DNA of 64,000 bases from Thermobacillus sp. ZCTH02-B1 (GCF_002159085.1 NZ_LZRU01000015.1:28656-92655); one strand, 5' to 3'; positions 1 through 8,520 are shown, numbered from the stretch's first letter. Notes: generated from the sequence alone by a model not told the origin. Made by a program: numbers and translations.

Positions 1-810
1 AACGCCGCGCTCACGCACGGCGGGAAGATCCGGCCGCTCGGCCTGAACTATTGGGTGACGATCCCCGGCAGCGCCGCCCACCGGCCGGCGCCGCTCGATC
101 CGCCGAAGGAGAAGCTGAAGAAGCTGGTCCGGATGCTGCCGATCACCTCCCATTACAACGGCTGGTACACGATCGAGACGTTCGAGGACGAGCCGAAGCC
201 GGACGCGCCGCCGAACATCCTGTTCATGGCGCGGATGTGGGACGTGCAGGGCGATCCCGGCTGGCAATTGACGGAGGCGAAGCGCGAGGAGCGGCATTAC
301 ATCAACGAGCAGCGCGCGCGCACGATCCGGCTGTGCCGGGAGGCGTTCGGCGACCGGTTCCACGGCGGCGTCGCGCCGACCCGCTTTGCCCTCGAGCGCT
401 ACCCCGACCTCGTGATCGCCGACCGGCGCGCGGTCACCCGCCGTGCGTATCTGGAACGGATGAAGCGCTCGGTGATCTGCATCGCGACGATGGGGCTGCA
501 CCAGTCGATCGGCTGGAAATTCGCCGAGTACGTCGCCGCGTCCAAGGCGATCGTGACGGAGACGCTGCATTACGAAGTGCCGGGGATCTTCGGCGAAGGC
601 CGCAATTATCTGTCGTTCCGGACGCCGGAGGAATGCGTCGAGGCCGTGGACCGGCTGATCCGGGACGATCGGCTCCGGCTGAGCCTCATGCGGAACAACC
701 GGAATTACTACCGGCGCCATGTGCGCCCCGACCGGCTCGTGCTGAACAGCCTGATGGCCGCGATCGGCGCGTCCCGGACGGAGCACGGCGCCGCCGAAGG
801 GTGGATGTGA
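1..810 (+). CDS. Glycosyltransferase-like protein, 5' end outside window
   Basis: The reading frame is open from base 1, so the N terminus lies outside; 269 residues are visible up to TGA at 808-810. The C-terminal part, with KFAEYVAASKAIVTE followed by a conserved Pro/Gly loop and a helical tail, resembles the C-terminal Rossmann half of GT-B glycosyltransferases that act on polysaccharide precursors. It is followed three bases later by a GT2 gene, so it is probably part of the same exopolysaccharide operon. The family call rests on fold-like features and context only; it could be another capsule-type protein. Confidence 0.6.
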   Translation, partial: NAALTHGGKIRPLGLNYWVTIPGSAAHRPAPLDPPKEKLKKLVRMLPITSHYNGWYTIETFEDEPKPDAPPNILFMARMWDVQGDPGWQLTEAKREERHYINEQRARTIRLCREAFGDRFHGGVAPTRFALERYPDLVIADRRAVTRRAYLERMKRSVICIATMGLHQSIGWKFAEYVAASKAIVTETLHYEVPGIFGEGRNYLSFRTPEECVEAVDRLIRDDRLRLSLMRNNRNYYRRHVRPDRLVLNSLMAAIGASRTEHGAAEGWM

Positions 811-812
811 CG

Positions 813-1730
813 ATGGCGGACGGACCGAAGCCGACGCTGACGGTGTTCACGCCGACCTACAACCGGGCGTACGTGCTGCCCCGCGTCTATGAAAGCCTGC
901 GCCGCCAGACGTGCAGGGACTTCGTCTGGCTCGTCATCGACGACGGCTCGACCGACAACACGGCGGAGCTCGTGCGCGGCTGGATGGCGGAGGGAGAAAT
1001 CCCGATCCGCTACCACTATCAGGAGAACCAGGGGATGCACGGCGCGCACAACGCGGCTTATGGGCTGATCGACACGGAGCTGAACGTCTGCATCGACTCG
1101 GACGACGAGATGCCGGAAGACGCGGTGGAAAAGATCATCCGCTTCTGGCGCGAACACGGCGGCGACGACTACGCCGGCATCATCGGGCTTGACGCGGACC
1201 GGGACGGGAACATCATCGGCGACCGGCTGCCGGAGGGATTGAAGGCGTGCACGCTGTCCGGCCTGCACGCGATCCACAAGGTGCGGGGCGACAAGAAGCT
1301 GGTGTACCGGACCGATCTCGTGAAGGCCGTTCCGCCGTATCCCGTTTTCCCCGGTGAGAAATACTGCCCGCTGAGCTACAAGTATCTGCTGATCGACAAG
1401 ATCCGCCCGCTGCTCCTCCTGAACGAGGTGCTCTGCCGGGTCGAGTACCTGCCCGACGGATCGAGCCTGAACATGATCCGCCAATACCGGAACAATCCGC
1501 GCGGATTCGCCTTTTTCCGGCGGACGGCGATGGAGGTGCAGCCGACCTGGAAGCAGCGGTTCCGCGAGTCGATCCACTACGTTTCGAGCTGCCTGATGAC
1601 GGGCGGACGCGGCATGCTGCGCGATTCGCCGCGCAAAGGTCTGACGCTGCTCGCGCTGCCGTTCGGCGTGCTGCTGTATCTCTATGTGATGGGCACCCGC
1701 CGATCGGCGCCGCGTGCGGCCGGACGCTGA
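813..1730 (+). CDS. Family 2 glycosyltransferase
   Basis: 305 residues. A typical GT-A fold N terminus (TVFTPTYNRAYVLPRVYESL), the nucleotide-sugar motif VIDDGSTDNT at residues 41-50 and the metal-binding region CIDSDDEM near 93-100 identify a GT2 enzyme that moves a sugar from a nucleotide donor to a lipid-linked glycan on the cytoplasmic face. A hydrophobic stretch near residues 278-294 may anchor it to the membrane. ATG 813 is chosen because AAGGGTGG at 797-804 sits 8 bases upstream; the same frame is open further upstream but overlaps the previous gene. Sugar specificity is not predictable. Confidence 0.88.
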   Translation: MADGPKPTLTVFTPTYNRAYVLPRVYESLRRQTCRDFVWLVIDDGSTDNTAELVRGWMAEGEIPIRYHYQENQGMHGAHNAAYGLIDTELNVCIDSDDEMPEDAVEKIIRFWREHGGDDYAGIIGLDADRDGNIIGDRLPEGLKACTLSGLHAIHKVRGDKKLVYRTDLVKAVPPYPVFPGEKYCPLSYKYLLIDKIRPLLLLNEVLCRVEYLPDGSSLNMIRQYRNNPRGFAFFRRTAMEVQPTWKQRFRESIHYVSSCLMTGGRGMLRDSPRKGLTLLALPFGVLLYLYVMGTRRSAPRAAGR

Positions 1731-1742
1731 GGGGGCGGATGG

Positions 1743-2828
1743 ATGACCGTCCTGTGGATCAACCTGCTGGTCGTGTTCGTCTTCGCGGCGCTGGCCCGCA
1801 TGATTCCGCTGGCGCGGCGGGACGGGCTGCCCGATCATGCCGGCAGTCAGGAGGCGGTGAAGCCGAACAAGCTGCTCGTGGCGGCAGCCGCGGCGAGCAT
1901 CGTGCTCGTCTCCGGACTGCGCAACAACATCGGCGACACGCCTTACTACATGAACGGCTATTCTCTGCTCGAGCCGACGTTCGAGGGTTTCAGCTTCAGG
2001 GGAGACTTCGGTTTCAACGCGCTCCAGATCGCGCTGAAGATGCTCATGCCCGATCCGCAGGCGCTCGTCTTCCTGACGGCGCTGGCGACCAATGTGCTCA
2101 TCGTCGCGGGGCTGTACCGGTACGCGTTGATGATCGAGGTCAGCCTGTTCCTGTACATCACGACCGGCATGTTCACGGTTTCGATGAACGGCATCCGCCA
2201 GTACCTCGCCGCGGCCATCCTGTTTGCCGGAACGCACTGGCTGATCCGGGGCGACTGGAAGCGGTATTTCCCGCTCGTCCTGCTGGCTGCGACGATTCAC
2301 AAGACGGCGCTCATCATGCTGCCCGTCTATTTCTTCGTGCGCAGGAAGGCGTGGACGAAGGCGACGATGCTGATACTCGCGCTGGCCGTGATGGCCGTGG
2401 TCGGATTCGAACTGTTCTTCGGCGCCCTGCTCGTCCTGCTCGAAGGCAGCAAGTATGCAGTCTACGGAAATTTCGACAAGGGCGGCGCGAACATCATCCG
2501 GGTTGCGGTCGCGGGCGTTCCGCTCGCCATCGCGTTTCTCGGCCGGCGCAAGCTGCGGAACATCTGGCCCGAAAGCGATGTTTTCGTCAACATGACGCTG
2601 CTGGGATTCGTGTTCATGATCATTTCGACCGCGAACTGGATATTCGCGCGGCTCAACATTTATTTCGGCCTCTACAGCCTGGTGCTGTTCTCGTGGATCA
2701 TCCCGCTGTTTGCGGAGCGGTACCGGAAGCTGGCCTATTACGGGGTGCTGGTGTGCCATTTGCTGTATTTCTACTATGAACATGTCGTGTCGCTGGGTCT
2801 GCATTATCGAAGCGACTACCTGTTGTGA
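1743..2828 (+). CDS. EpsG-like exopolysaccharide polymerase membrane protein
   Basis: 361 residues with about ten hydrophobic segments. The EpsG family hallmarks are present: an early GLRNNIGDTPYY element, the MNGIRQYLAAAILFAGTHW segment and the IHKTALIMLPVYF segment. In Bacillus subtilis EpsG is in the biofilm eps operon and is thought to act as a Wzy-like polymerase that joins repeat units outside the membrane. The gene lies between a GT2 and a GT4 gene with 12-base spacing upstream, as expected for a polysaccharide operon. The family call is firm; the polymerase role is inferred from the family. Confidence 0.85.
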   Translation: MTVLWINLLVVFVFAALARMIPLARRDGLPDHAGSQEAVKPNKLLVAAAAASIVLVSGLRNNIGDTPYYMNGYSLLEPTFEGFSFRGDFGFNALQIALKMLMPDPQALVFLTALATNVLIVAGLYRYALMIEVSLFLYITTGMFTVSMNGIRQYLAAAILFAGTHWLIRGDWKRYFPLVLLAATIHKTALIMLPVYFFVRRKAWTKATMLILALAVMAVVGFELFFGALLVLLEGSKYAVYGNFDKGGANIIRVAVAGVPLAIAFLGRRKLRNIWPESDVFVNMTLLGFVFMIISTANWIFARLNIYFGLYSLVLFSWIIPLFAERYRKLAYYGVLVCHLLYFYYEHVVSLGLHYRSDYLL

Positions 2829-2860
2829 CAGCCCCGCGACCAGCCGGAGGTGACCATTGC

Positions 2861-4060
2861 ATGCCGACTGGCGTACATGCCGGGATTGCGGAGCCGGCCG
2901 AAAGGCCGATCGTCGTGCTGCATGTCGTGCCGGGCATTTCGGCGGAAGGCATCGGGACGTTCGTCCTCAACATGCTGGAGCATCTTGACCGGAGCAGAAC
3001 GAAGGTGCTGCTCGCCGTCACGACGGATTGGGATCAGCTTCATGAAGGCCGGGCGCGGGAGCTGGGCGCGGAAATTTACCGCACGGCCGAGATCGGCGCC
3101 GGGCTGATCGGATGGGCGAGGCATTTTGTCCGGCTGATCCGGCTCATCCGGCGGCACGGGGCGATCGACGCCGTGCACAGCCACATGGACTATTTCAACG
3201 GCATCAACTGTCTCGCCGCGCTGATCGCAGGCGTGCCCGTCCGCATCGCGCACGCCCACCGGGCGGCCGATTCCGGACGGATCGGCTGGCTCAGGCGGCT
3301 CTACTCGTTCGTCATGCGGGTGCTCATCGCGCTCTGCGCGACGGAGCGGGTCGGGTGCTCCGATTCGGCGAACAAGGGGCAGCACCGGATCGGACCGTGG
3401 CAGTTCGGTTCGAAGGTCGTGACGAACGGCATCGACATGGGCGTCTTCACGCCGGTCCGGACACCGGAAGCGCCGGAAGGGATCGACGTGCGGGACGATG
3501 CGGTCCGCCTGGTGACGGTAGGGCGGATGGACCCGTCGAAGAATCCGCTTTTTCTCGTGCGGATCTTCCATGAGGTGAAGAAGCGGATGCCGGGCGTCCG
3601 GCTGTACTGGATCGGCACCGGCAGCCTGCGCGGGGAAGTGGAGGCTTTGATTTCGGAGCTCGGACTCGAGTCGTCGGTGACGCTGCTCGGCGTCCGCCGC
3701 GATGTGCCCGCCATTCTGCCCTGGATGGACTGGATGTTGTTCCCGTCCAGGCTGGAGGGGCTTCCGTTCGCGGTGATCGAGGCGCAGGCGTGCGGCGTGA
3801 AGTGCTTCGTCTCGGACGCGATTCCCGATGAGGCCAATTTCGGGCTGTGCGTGACGCTGCCGCTGGAGGAGCGTGAGACGTACTGGGCGGACCGGATCTG
3901 CGAGCGGCTGGCGGATGGCGGCGCCGGGCTTGCGCTGGACCCGGTGCGTGCGGCCCGGTACGACATCCGGAACACCGTGCGGGAGCTGGATGCGCTCTGG
4001 CGGGCGCGGCGCGGCGGGTACGCCGAACCGGGAGTCGCCCGGGAAGGGGCGCCGTTGTAA
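2861..4060 (+). CDS. Family 4 (GT1-like) glycosyltransferase, EpsF-like
   Basis: 399 residues. The N terminus IVVLHVVPGISAEGIGTFVLNML is the acceptor-domain start of EpsF-type GT4 enzymes, and the C-terminal half carries VGRMDPSKNPLFLVRIF and FPSRLEGLPFAVIEAQACG, the donor-binding EX7E-like region. ATG 2861 is preferred over the in-frame GTG at 2825 because GGAGGTGA (2846-2853) lies 7 bases upstream; the GTG would overlap the previous gene and has no site. It probably adds one sugar of the exopolysaccharide repeat. It is followed by a long palindromic repeat block. Confidence 0.87.
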   Translation: MPTGVHAGIAEPAERPIVVLHVVPGISAEGIGTFVLNMLEHLDRSRTKVLLAVTTDWDQLHEGRARELGAEIYRTAEIGAGLIGWARHFVRLIRLIRRHGAIDAVHSHMDYFNGINCLAALIAGVPVRIAHAHRAADSGRIGWLRRLYSFVMRVLIALCATERVGCSDSANKGQHRIGPWQFGSKVVTNGIDMGVFTPVRTPEAPEGIDVRDDAVRLVTVGRMDPSKNPLFLVRIFHEVKKRMPGVRLYWIGTGSLRGEVEALISELGLESSVTLLGVRRDVPAILPWMDWMLFPSRLEGLPFAVIEAQACGVKCFVSDAIPDEANFGLCVTLPLEERETYWADRICERLADGGAGLALDPVRAARYDIRNTVRELDALWRARRGGYAEPGVAREGAPL

Positions 4061-4103
4061 GGCGGCACAGGGTCCGTCGGGCATCCGGTTCACCGTTTCG
4101 GTT

Positions 4104-4675
4104 TACGGTTTACGGTCTGCGGGACCGTTAACAAGCGCCGCGGTCGGCTTCCGGAGCGCATTAACGGTCCGCGGGACCGTAAACGGTCTGGATTCGGGGC
4201 ACGGAGCTGCGTGGTGCCGACGAATAACGGTCTGCGGGACCGTTAACAAGCGCCGCGGTCGGCTTCCGGAGCGCATTAACGGTCCGCGGGACCGTAAACG
4301 GTCTGGATTCGGGGCGCGAAGCTGCGCGGTGCCGACGAATAACGGTCTGCGGGACCGTTAACAAGCGCCGCGGTCGGCTTCCGGAGCGCATTAACGGTCC
4401 GCGGGACCGTAAACGGTCTGGATTCGGGGCACGGAGCTGCGTGGTGCCGACGAATAACGGTCTGCGGGACCGTTAACAAGCGCCGCGGTCGGCTTCCGGA
4501 GCGCATTAACGGTCCGCGGGACCGTAAACGGCGAGGATTCGGGGCGCGGAGCTGCGCGGTGCCGACGAATAACGGTCTGCGGGACCGTTAACAAGCGTCG
4601 CGGTCGGCTTCCGGAGCGGAATAACGGTCCGCGGGACCGTAAACGGTCTGGATTCGGGGCGCGGAGCTGCGTGAT
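4104..4675. repeat. 115-bp tandem repeat, five units, two palindromes per unit
   Basis: Five near-identical 115-bp units fill most of the 707-bp gap between the two flanking glycosyltransferase genes. Each unit has palindrome B (ACGGTCTGCGGGACCGT, starting at 4112, 4227, 4342, 4457, 4572) and palindrome A (ACGGTCCGCGGGACCGT, starting at 4164, 4279, 4394, 4509, 4624). The B-to-A step is 52 bp and A-to-B is 63 bp. Stems are 7 bp around a GCG centre. The open frames across this block are repeat-derived and not genes. No T-tract follows, so these are not ordinary terminators. Confidence 0.93.
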
Positions 4676-4767
4676 GCCCCCGGCTTTTGCAAACGGCAGA
4701 ACGACCGGACGCTTCAGGGTTGTGTTGTTGACAGTCAAAGTGAAGGAAGCCGGAAGGAGCGGTGCGG

Positions 4768-5523
4768 ATGGCGGACAAGATGCCTGACGGATGGCGGATT
4801 CCGAAGAAGCTCCATTATTGCTGGTTCGGCCGGGGAGAAAAGCCGCGGCTGGTGCGGAAATGCATGCGGAGCTGGCGGCGCCATCTCGGCGATTACGAGT
4901 GGATCGAGTGGAACGAGGACAATTTCGACGTCAGCTCGCATCCCTATGTGCGGGAGGCGTACGAGGCGGGGAAATATGCGTTCGTCAGCGATTATGTACG
5001 CCTGGTCGCCCTGCTGGAGCACGGCGGCATCTATCTCGACACCGACGTCGAAGTGCTCCGGCCGCTGGCGCCTCTGCACAAGCATCGCGCGTTCACCGGA
5101 TTCGAGGACGGCCTCCACCTTCAATCCGGTACGCTCGGCGCGGAGCCCGGGCATCCGTGGATCGCGGCGCTGCTGCACGAATACGAGGGCAGGCGGTTCC
5201 GGCTTCCGGACGGCGGCTTCGACACGACGACGAACACGGCCGCGATGACGCGTTTCTGCGAATCGATCGGCCTGAAGCGGGACGGCAGCTTCCAGATGCT
5301 GCCCGACGGGGTGGCCGTCTATCCGCGCAGCTATTTCAGCCCGTACGATTACATCAACGGGCGCAGCTGCCTGACGACCGAGAGCTATACGATTCACCAT
5401 TTCTCGCAGTCCTGGCTGCCCGCGCACGTGCGGCTGCGCACCGGGGCGAAGCGGTTCCTGGGCCGCGTGGCGGGACCGGCGGTGGTCGTCGGCCTGCGGC
5501 AACTGTTCGGGAGAAACGGGTGA
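4768..5523 (+). CDS. GT32-type (OCH1/capsular) glycosyltransferase
   Basis: 251 residues. IPKKLHYCWFG (11-21) followed by a YEWIEWNEDNF segment and the DxD motif in GGIYLDTDVEV (DTD near 92-94) are diagnostic of the DXD sugar-binding GT32 family, which transfers a hexose using a metal-bound nucleotide sugar. The FEDG and TMTRF-like C-terminal features also fit. ATG 4768 is chosen over GTG 4762 because GGAAGGAG at 4752-4759 is 8 bases from the ATG. The gene is isolated: palindromic repeat blocks lie on both sides, so it may be transcribed apart from the upstream operon. Confidence 0.87.
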   Translation: MADKMPDGWRIPKKLHYCWFGRGEKPRLVRKCMRSWRRHLGDYEWIEWNEDNFDVSSHPYVREAYEAGKYAFVSDYVRLVALLEHGGIYLDTDVEVLRPLAPLHKHRAFTGFEDGLHLQSGTLGAEPGHPWIAALLHEYEGRRFRLPDGGFDTTTNTAAMTRFCESIGLKRDGSFQMLPDGVAVYPRSYFSPYDYINGRSCLTTESYTIHHFSQSWLPAHVRLRTGAKRFLGRVAGPAVVVGLRQLFGRNG

Positions 5524-5672
5524 GGCGGCGGTGTTGGCCGCCGGCGGATTCGCGCGGAGGCGTTGGCCACGGGACGGTTGCGCGGGCGCCGCGACGCGGG
5601 TGCCGCGCTGCCGGCCGATGGCGGGTGATAGCGCGGAAGCAGCGCCGTGGAGAGCACCCGTCGGAGCCCGTA

Positions 5673-5803
5673 ACGGTACGCGGTACCGTGATAGAGGCGG
5701 GGACGGCGGTTGCGAGCGGCCGGGATCGGCCTGTAACGGTACGCGGTACCGTCAGCCGGCCGTGCAACGCGTCTCTGCATTCTCTAACGGCACACGGTAC
5801 CGT
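5673..5803. repeat. Three spaced palindromes of the ACGG...ACCGT family
   Basis: Palindromes start at 5673 and 5736 (both ACGGTACGCGGTACCGT) and at 5787 (ACGGCACACGGTACCGT, one stem mismatch). Steps are 63 and 51 bp, matching the alternate spacing of the 115-bp repeats at 4.1 and 39.3 kb, though the spacer sequences are unrelated. Compared with those blocks the stem pair C-G is changed to A-T on both sides. The remainder of the 450-bp gap upstream of 5834 holds no recognisable gene. Confidence 0.88.
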
Positions 5804-5833
5804 TCGAGGCGGGGAATGCGGTCGCGGGGCGAA

Positions 5834-5862
5834 TTGACAGCTCGGCCAATAGGTGCTATTGT
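5834..5862 (+). promoter_or_regulatory. Sigma-A-type promoter for the 5974 operon
   Basis: TTGACA at 5834-5839, a 17-bp spacer and TATTGT at 5857-5862. The expected start is near 5869, about 105 bases before the first gene. The region turns abruptly AT-rich compared with its surroundings. Confidence 0.75.
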
Positions 5863-5870
5863 AATCCTGT

Positions 5871-5886
5871 GTTCATTATAGAGAAC
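5871..5886. promoter_or_regulatory. Putative SinR operator
   Basis: GTTCATTATAGAGAAC is an inverted repeat whose right half reads GTTCTCT on the other strand, a perfect match to the Bacillus subtilis SinR box GTTCTYT; the left half GTTCATT has mismatches. It lies just after the -10 at the expected transcription start, a repressor position. A sinR gene lies at 21572 in the same cluster. Confidence 0.65.
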
Positions 5887-5973
5887 ATCAAAAAATTAAA
5901 AAATATTAAATAGCGAACATTCCGATCCTTCATCCCTTCACCATCGTGAACATCCATTCTGGAGGCGAGGGCG

Positions 5974-7278
5974 GTGCCTTCGAAACGGTTTCCGCGCTGG
6001 GACACCTCAACGTTTCCGGTGGAGCTCAAGGTCATGATCGAGCTGCTGAGCGACAAGCGCACGCCGTGCGTCTGCCCGGATCCGAATCCGTCCGACGGGT
6101 TCGACTGGCGCAAATTCGCGGAGCTGGCGGTCCACCACCGGGTCCATCCTTTCATCCTGCGGCGGCTCCGGCTGGGCTGGCCGACGGACATGCCGCAGGC
6201 CGTGCTGAACCGGCTGGAAGCGCAATGCCGGAACAACACGATCCGGATGCTGCAACTGACCGCCGAGACGGGTCGCCTCGCCGGCCTTTTCCGCGAGCGA
6301 AACATCCGCATGCTGGTGCTGAAGGGGCCGGCGCTGTCGCTCGACCTGTACGGCGACCCGGCGCTCCGTCCATCGGGCGACGTCGATCTGCTCGTGCCGT
6401 TCGCCGACATCGGGGAGGCGGACCGGCTGCTCCGGAACCAGGGATACGTGAAGGACGACTACATCCGCACGGTGCTCGGCGACTGGCGTTGGCGCCACCA
6501 TCACTATGCCTTCTTCCATCCGCAGACCGGAGCGAAAATCGAGCTTCACTGGAGGATGCATCCCTGGCCCGCGCGGGAACCGGCCTTTGACATGCTGTGG
6601 GAGCGTCGGCGGACGATGATGATCGGCGGGCGGCCCGTCGAACTGCCCGGGCTCGAGGACATGTTCCTGTATCTCGCATCGCACGGCGCCCGCCACGGCT
6701 GGTCCCGTCTACGCTGGCTGCTCGACATCGACCGCCTTGCACGCCAGCCGCTCCGCTGGGAGCGGGTCGACGACGAGGCCCGGCGCCACGAATGCGCGCA
6801 CCTCTGCGGGCAGGCGCTCCGGCTTGCGGCGGGCCTGCTCGGCACGCCGACCCCGGCCGGCGCGGCGCGAATGGCCGAACATCCGCGGGCGCATGAACTT
6901 GCGGAAGCGGCGCTGTTCTATATCGGCCGCGTCATCAACCTGCACAGCCCGCCGCTGCCGCCGGAGGTGGCGCGCTACCACAGCCGCCACCTGCTTCGCC
7001 TGATGACGCCGCGGCAGCGCATCCTGTTCCGGCTGAGCTGGCTGCACCCGTACCACGCGGACGCCGAGTCGCTGCCGCTGCCGAAAAACCTGCATTTCCT
7101 GTACTTCCCGCTCAGGCCGGTCATCTGGGCATGCAGGAAAGCTCACAGGCCGGTCATCCGGGCATGGCGGATGGTTCACAGGCCGGTCATCCGGGCGGGA
7201 CGGAAGATGCTGGGCCCGGTCATCCGGGTGCGGCGAAAATCGCGGGTCCCCGCCCGGCCGGGAGGCGGACCGGCGTGA
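5974..7278 (+). CDS. Nucleotidyltransferase-fold family protein (NTP_transf_5)
   Basis: 434 residues. The segment LVLKGPALSLDLYGDPALRP followed by SGDVDLLV (about 114-141) is the signature of the uncharacterised nucleotidyltransferase family PF14907, with the G-S-like and DxD acidic residues at D136 and D138. Members occur in surface polysaccharide and peptide-modification loci; the substrate is unknown. The start is GTG 5974, with GGAGG at 5961-5965. It is the first gene after a SinR-box promoter. The last 55 residues contain an unusual 11-residue tandem repeat (RPVI...), absent from the family core. It overlaps the next gene by four bases (GTGA). Confidence 0.8.
   Translation: MPSKRFPRWDTSTFPVELKVMIELLSDKRTPCVCPDPNPSDGFDWRKFAELAVHHRVHPFILRRLRLGWPTDMPQAVLNRLEAQCRNNTIRMLQLTAETGRLAGLFRERNIRMLVLKGPALSLDLYGDPALRPSGDVDLLVPFADIGEADRLLRNQGYVKDDYIRTVLGDWRWRHHHYAFFHPQTGAKIELHWRMHPWPAREPAFDMLWERRRTMMIGGRPVELPGLEDMFLYLASHGARHGWSRLRWLLDIDRLARQPLRWERVDDEARRHECAHLCGQALRLAAGLLGTPTPAGAARMAEHPRAHELAEAALFYIGRVINLHSPPLPPEVARYHSRHLLRLMTPRQRILFRLSWLHPYHADAESLPLPKNLHFLYFPLRPVIWACRKAHRPVIRAWRMVHRPVIRAGRKMLGPVIRVRRKSRVPARPGGGPA
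7113..7244 (+). repeat. 33-bp in-frame tandem repeat, four copies
   Basis: The core CCGGTCATCCGGG recurs with an exact 33-bp step (CCGGTCAT at 7117, 7150, 7183, 7216) inside the 3' end of the nucleotidyltransferase-like gene. It encodes four 11-residue units starting RPVIWA, RPVIRA, RPVIRA and GPVIRV. The copies differ, so it is an older expansion. A length divisible by three keeps the frame. Confidence 0.85.
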
Positions 7279-8507
7279 AGAAGCGGGTGCTCTTCACCCT
7301 GTACGACATGGAGATCGGCGGGATCGAGCGGAGCCTCGTCAACATGCTGGAGCATTTCGACTATGACCGGTATGACGTCGACCTGCTCGTCTTCCGGCAC
7401 ACCGGCGAACTGCTGCCGCTCGTCACGGACCGGGTCCGCCTGCTTCCCGAGGAGCGCGGGCTCGCCGCCTACCGCAAATCGATCGCCGAATGCGTCCGGG
7501 ACGGCCAGCTCGCCTCGGCGCTCGTCCGGCTGGCCTGCAAATACGGCGCGCGGCTCAAGGCGCTGCGCCATCCGGTGAACCGCGAGGACGCCGGCGCCGG
7601 CTACATCCAGATGCAGCTCGTCTCGAAGTACATGGCCCGCCTTCAGCGGAAGCGCCGTGAGCGGTACGACGCCGCGATCAGTTTCTCCTGGCCGCACGAC
7701 TACACGGCGCGGAACGTGGAGGCGAACGTGAAGATCGCCTGGATCCACACGGACTACTCCTCGCTCTCCGTCGACCCCGGGATGGATCTGGAGATGTGGC
7801 GGTCGTTCGATTTCCTCGCCTCCGTCTCTCCCGCCTGCACGCGGGCGTTCCTGAGCCGCTATCCGGAGCTGGACGGGCGGGTCGTCGAGATCGAGAACAT
7901 CACCTCGCCGTCGTTCGTGCGCGCCATGGCCGGAGACGGGACCCCGCCGCCCGAGATGGCGGACGATGCCGCAGATAGATCGGGCCGAAAGCCGTTCCGC
8001 ATCGTCTCCGTCGGACGGCTGTCGTATGCGAAGGGGTTTGACCTGGCGGCCCGGGCGCTCCGGCTGTTGCACGACCGCGGTCACACGCATATCCGCTGGT
8101 ACATCGTCGGCTTCGGCGGGCAGGAGGCGGAGCTCCGGGCGCTGATCGCGGAGCTCGGGCTTCAGGACAGCTTCCGGCTTCTCGGCAAAAAGGCCAACCC
8201 GTACCCCTACATGAACGCCGCCGATCTGTACGTCCAGCCGTCGCGTTACGAAGGCAAGGCGGTCGTCGTCACCGAGGCGCAGATCCTCGGCAAGCCCGTG
8301 CTCGTCGCGGACTATCCGACCGCGGCGAGCCAGGTGACGGACGGTGTCGACGGCTACATCTGCCCGGGCGGCGCGGAGGGCCTCGCGGACGCGATCGAGC
8401 GGCTGGTGAAGCATCCGGAAGCGCTGGAGCGGGTCGCCGAAGGCGCCCGGCGGCGCGACTACGGCAACGCGGACGAGCTGAAGAAGCTGTATCACATGAT
8501 TTCGTGA
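7275..8507 (+). CDS. Family 4 glycosyltransferase
   Basis: 410 residues. VLFTLYDMEIGGIERSLVNML at the N terminus and, in the C-terminal domain, IVSVGRLSYAKGFDLAARAL, KKANPYPYMNAADLYVQPSR and YEGKAVVVTEAQILGKPV define a GT4 retaining glycosyltransferase. The start GTG 7275 overlaps the previous stop (GTGA) and has GGAGGCGG at 7261-7268. The two GT4 genes at 10749 and 11957 have the same domain order (ANPYPYM, ADxYxQPSR), suggesting paralogues that add successive sugars. Donor and acceptor are unknown. Confidence 0.88.
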   Translation: MKKRVLFTLYDMEIGGIERSLVNMLEHFDYDRYDVDLLVFRHTGELLPLVTDRVRLLPEERGLAAYRKSIAECVRDGQLASALVRLACKYGARLKALRHPVNREDAGAGYIQMQLVSKYMARLQRKRRERYDAAISFSWPHDYTARNVEANVKIAWIHTDYSSLSVDPGMDLEMWRSFDFLASVSPACTRAFLSRYPELDGRVVEIENITSPSFVRAMAGDGTPPPEMADDAADRSGRKPFRIVSVGRLSYAKGFDLAARALRLLHDRGHTHIRWYIVGFGGQEAELRALIAELGLQDSFRLLGKKANPYPYMNAADLYVQPSRYEGKAVVVTEAQILGKPVLVADYPTAASQVTDGVDGYICPGGAEGLADAIERLVKHPEALERVAEGARRRDYGNADELKKLYHMIS

Positions 8508-8520
8508 AGGTGGCCGGATC

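Noticed and set aside
2825..2860. GTG at 2825 as start of the GT4 gene
   Set aside because: It overlaps the EpsG-like gene and has no ribosome binding site, while ATG 2861 has GGAGGTGA at good spacing.
4161..4778. Series of short minus-strand frames in the 115-bp repeats
   Set aside because: They are identical translations of the tandem repeat, stepping by 115 bp, without start signals.
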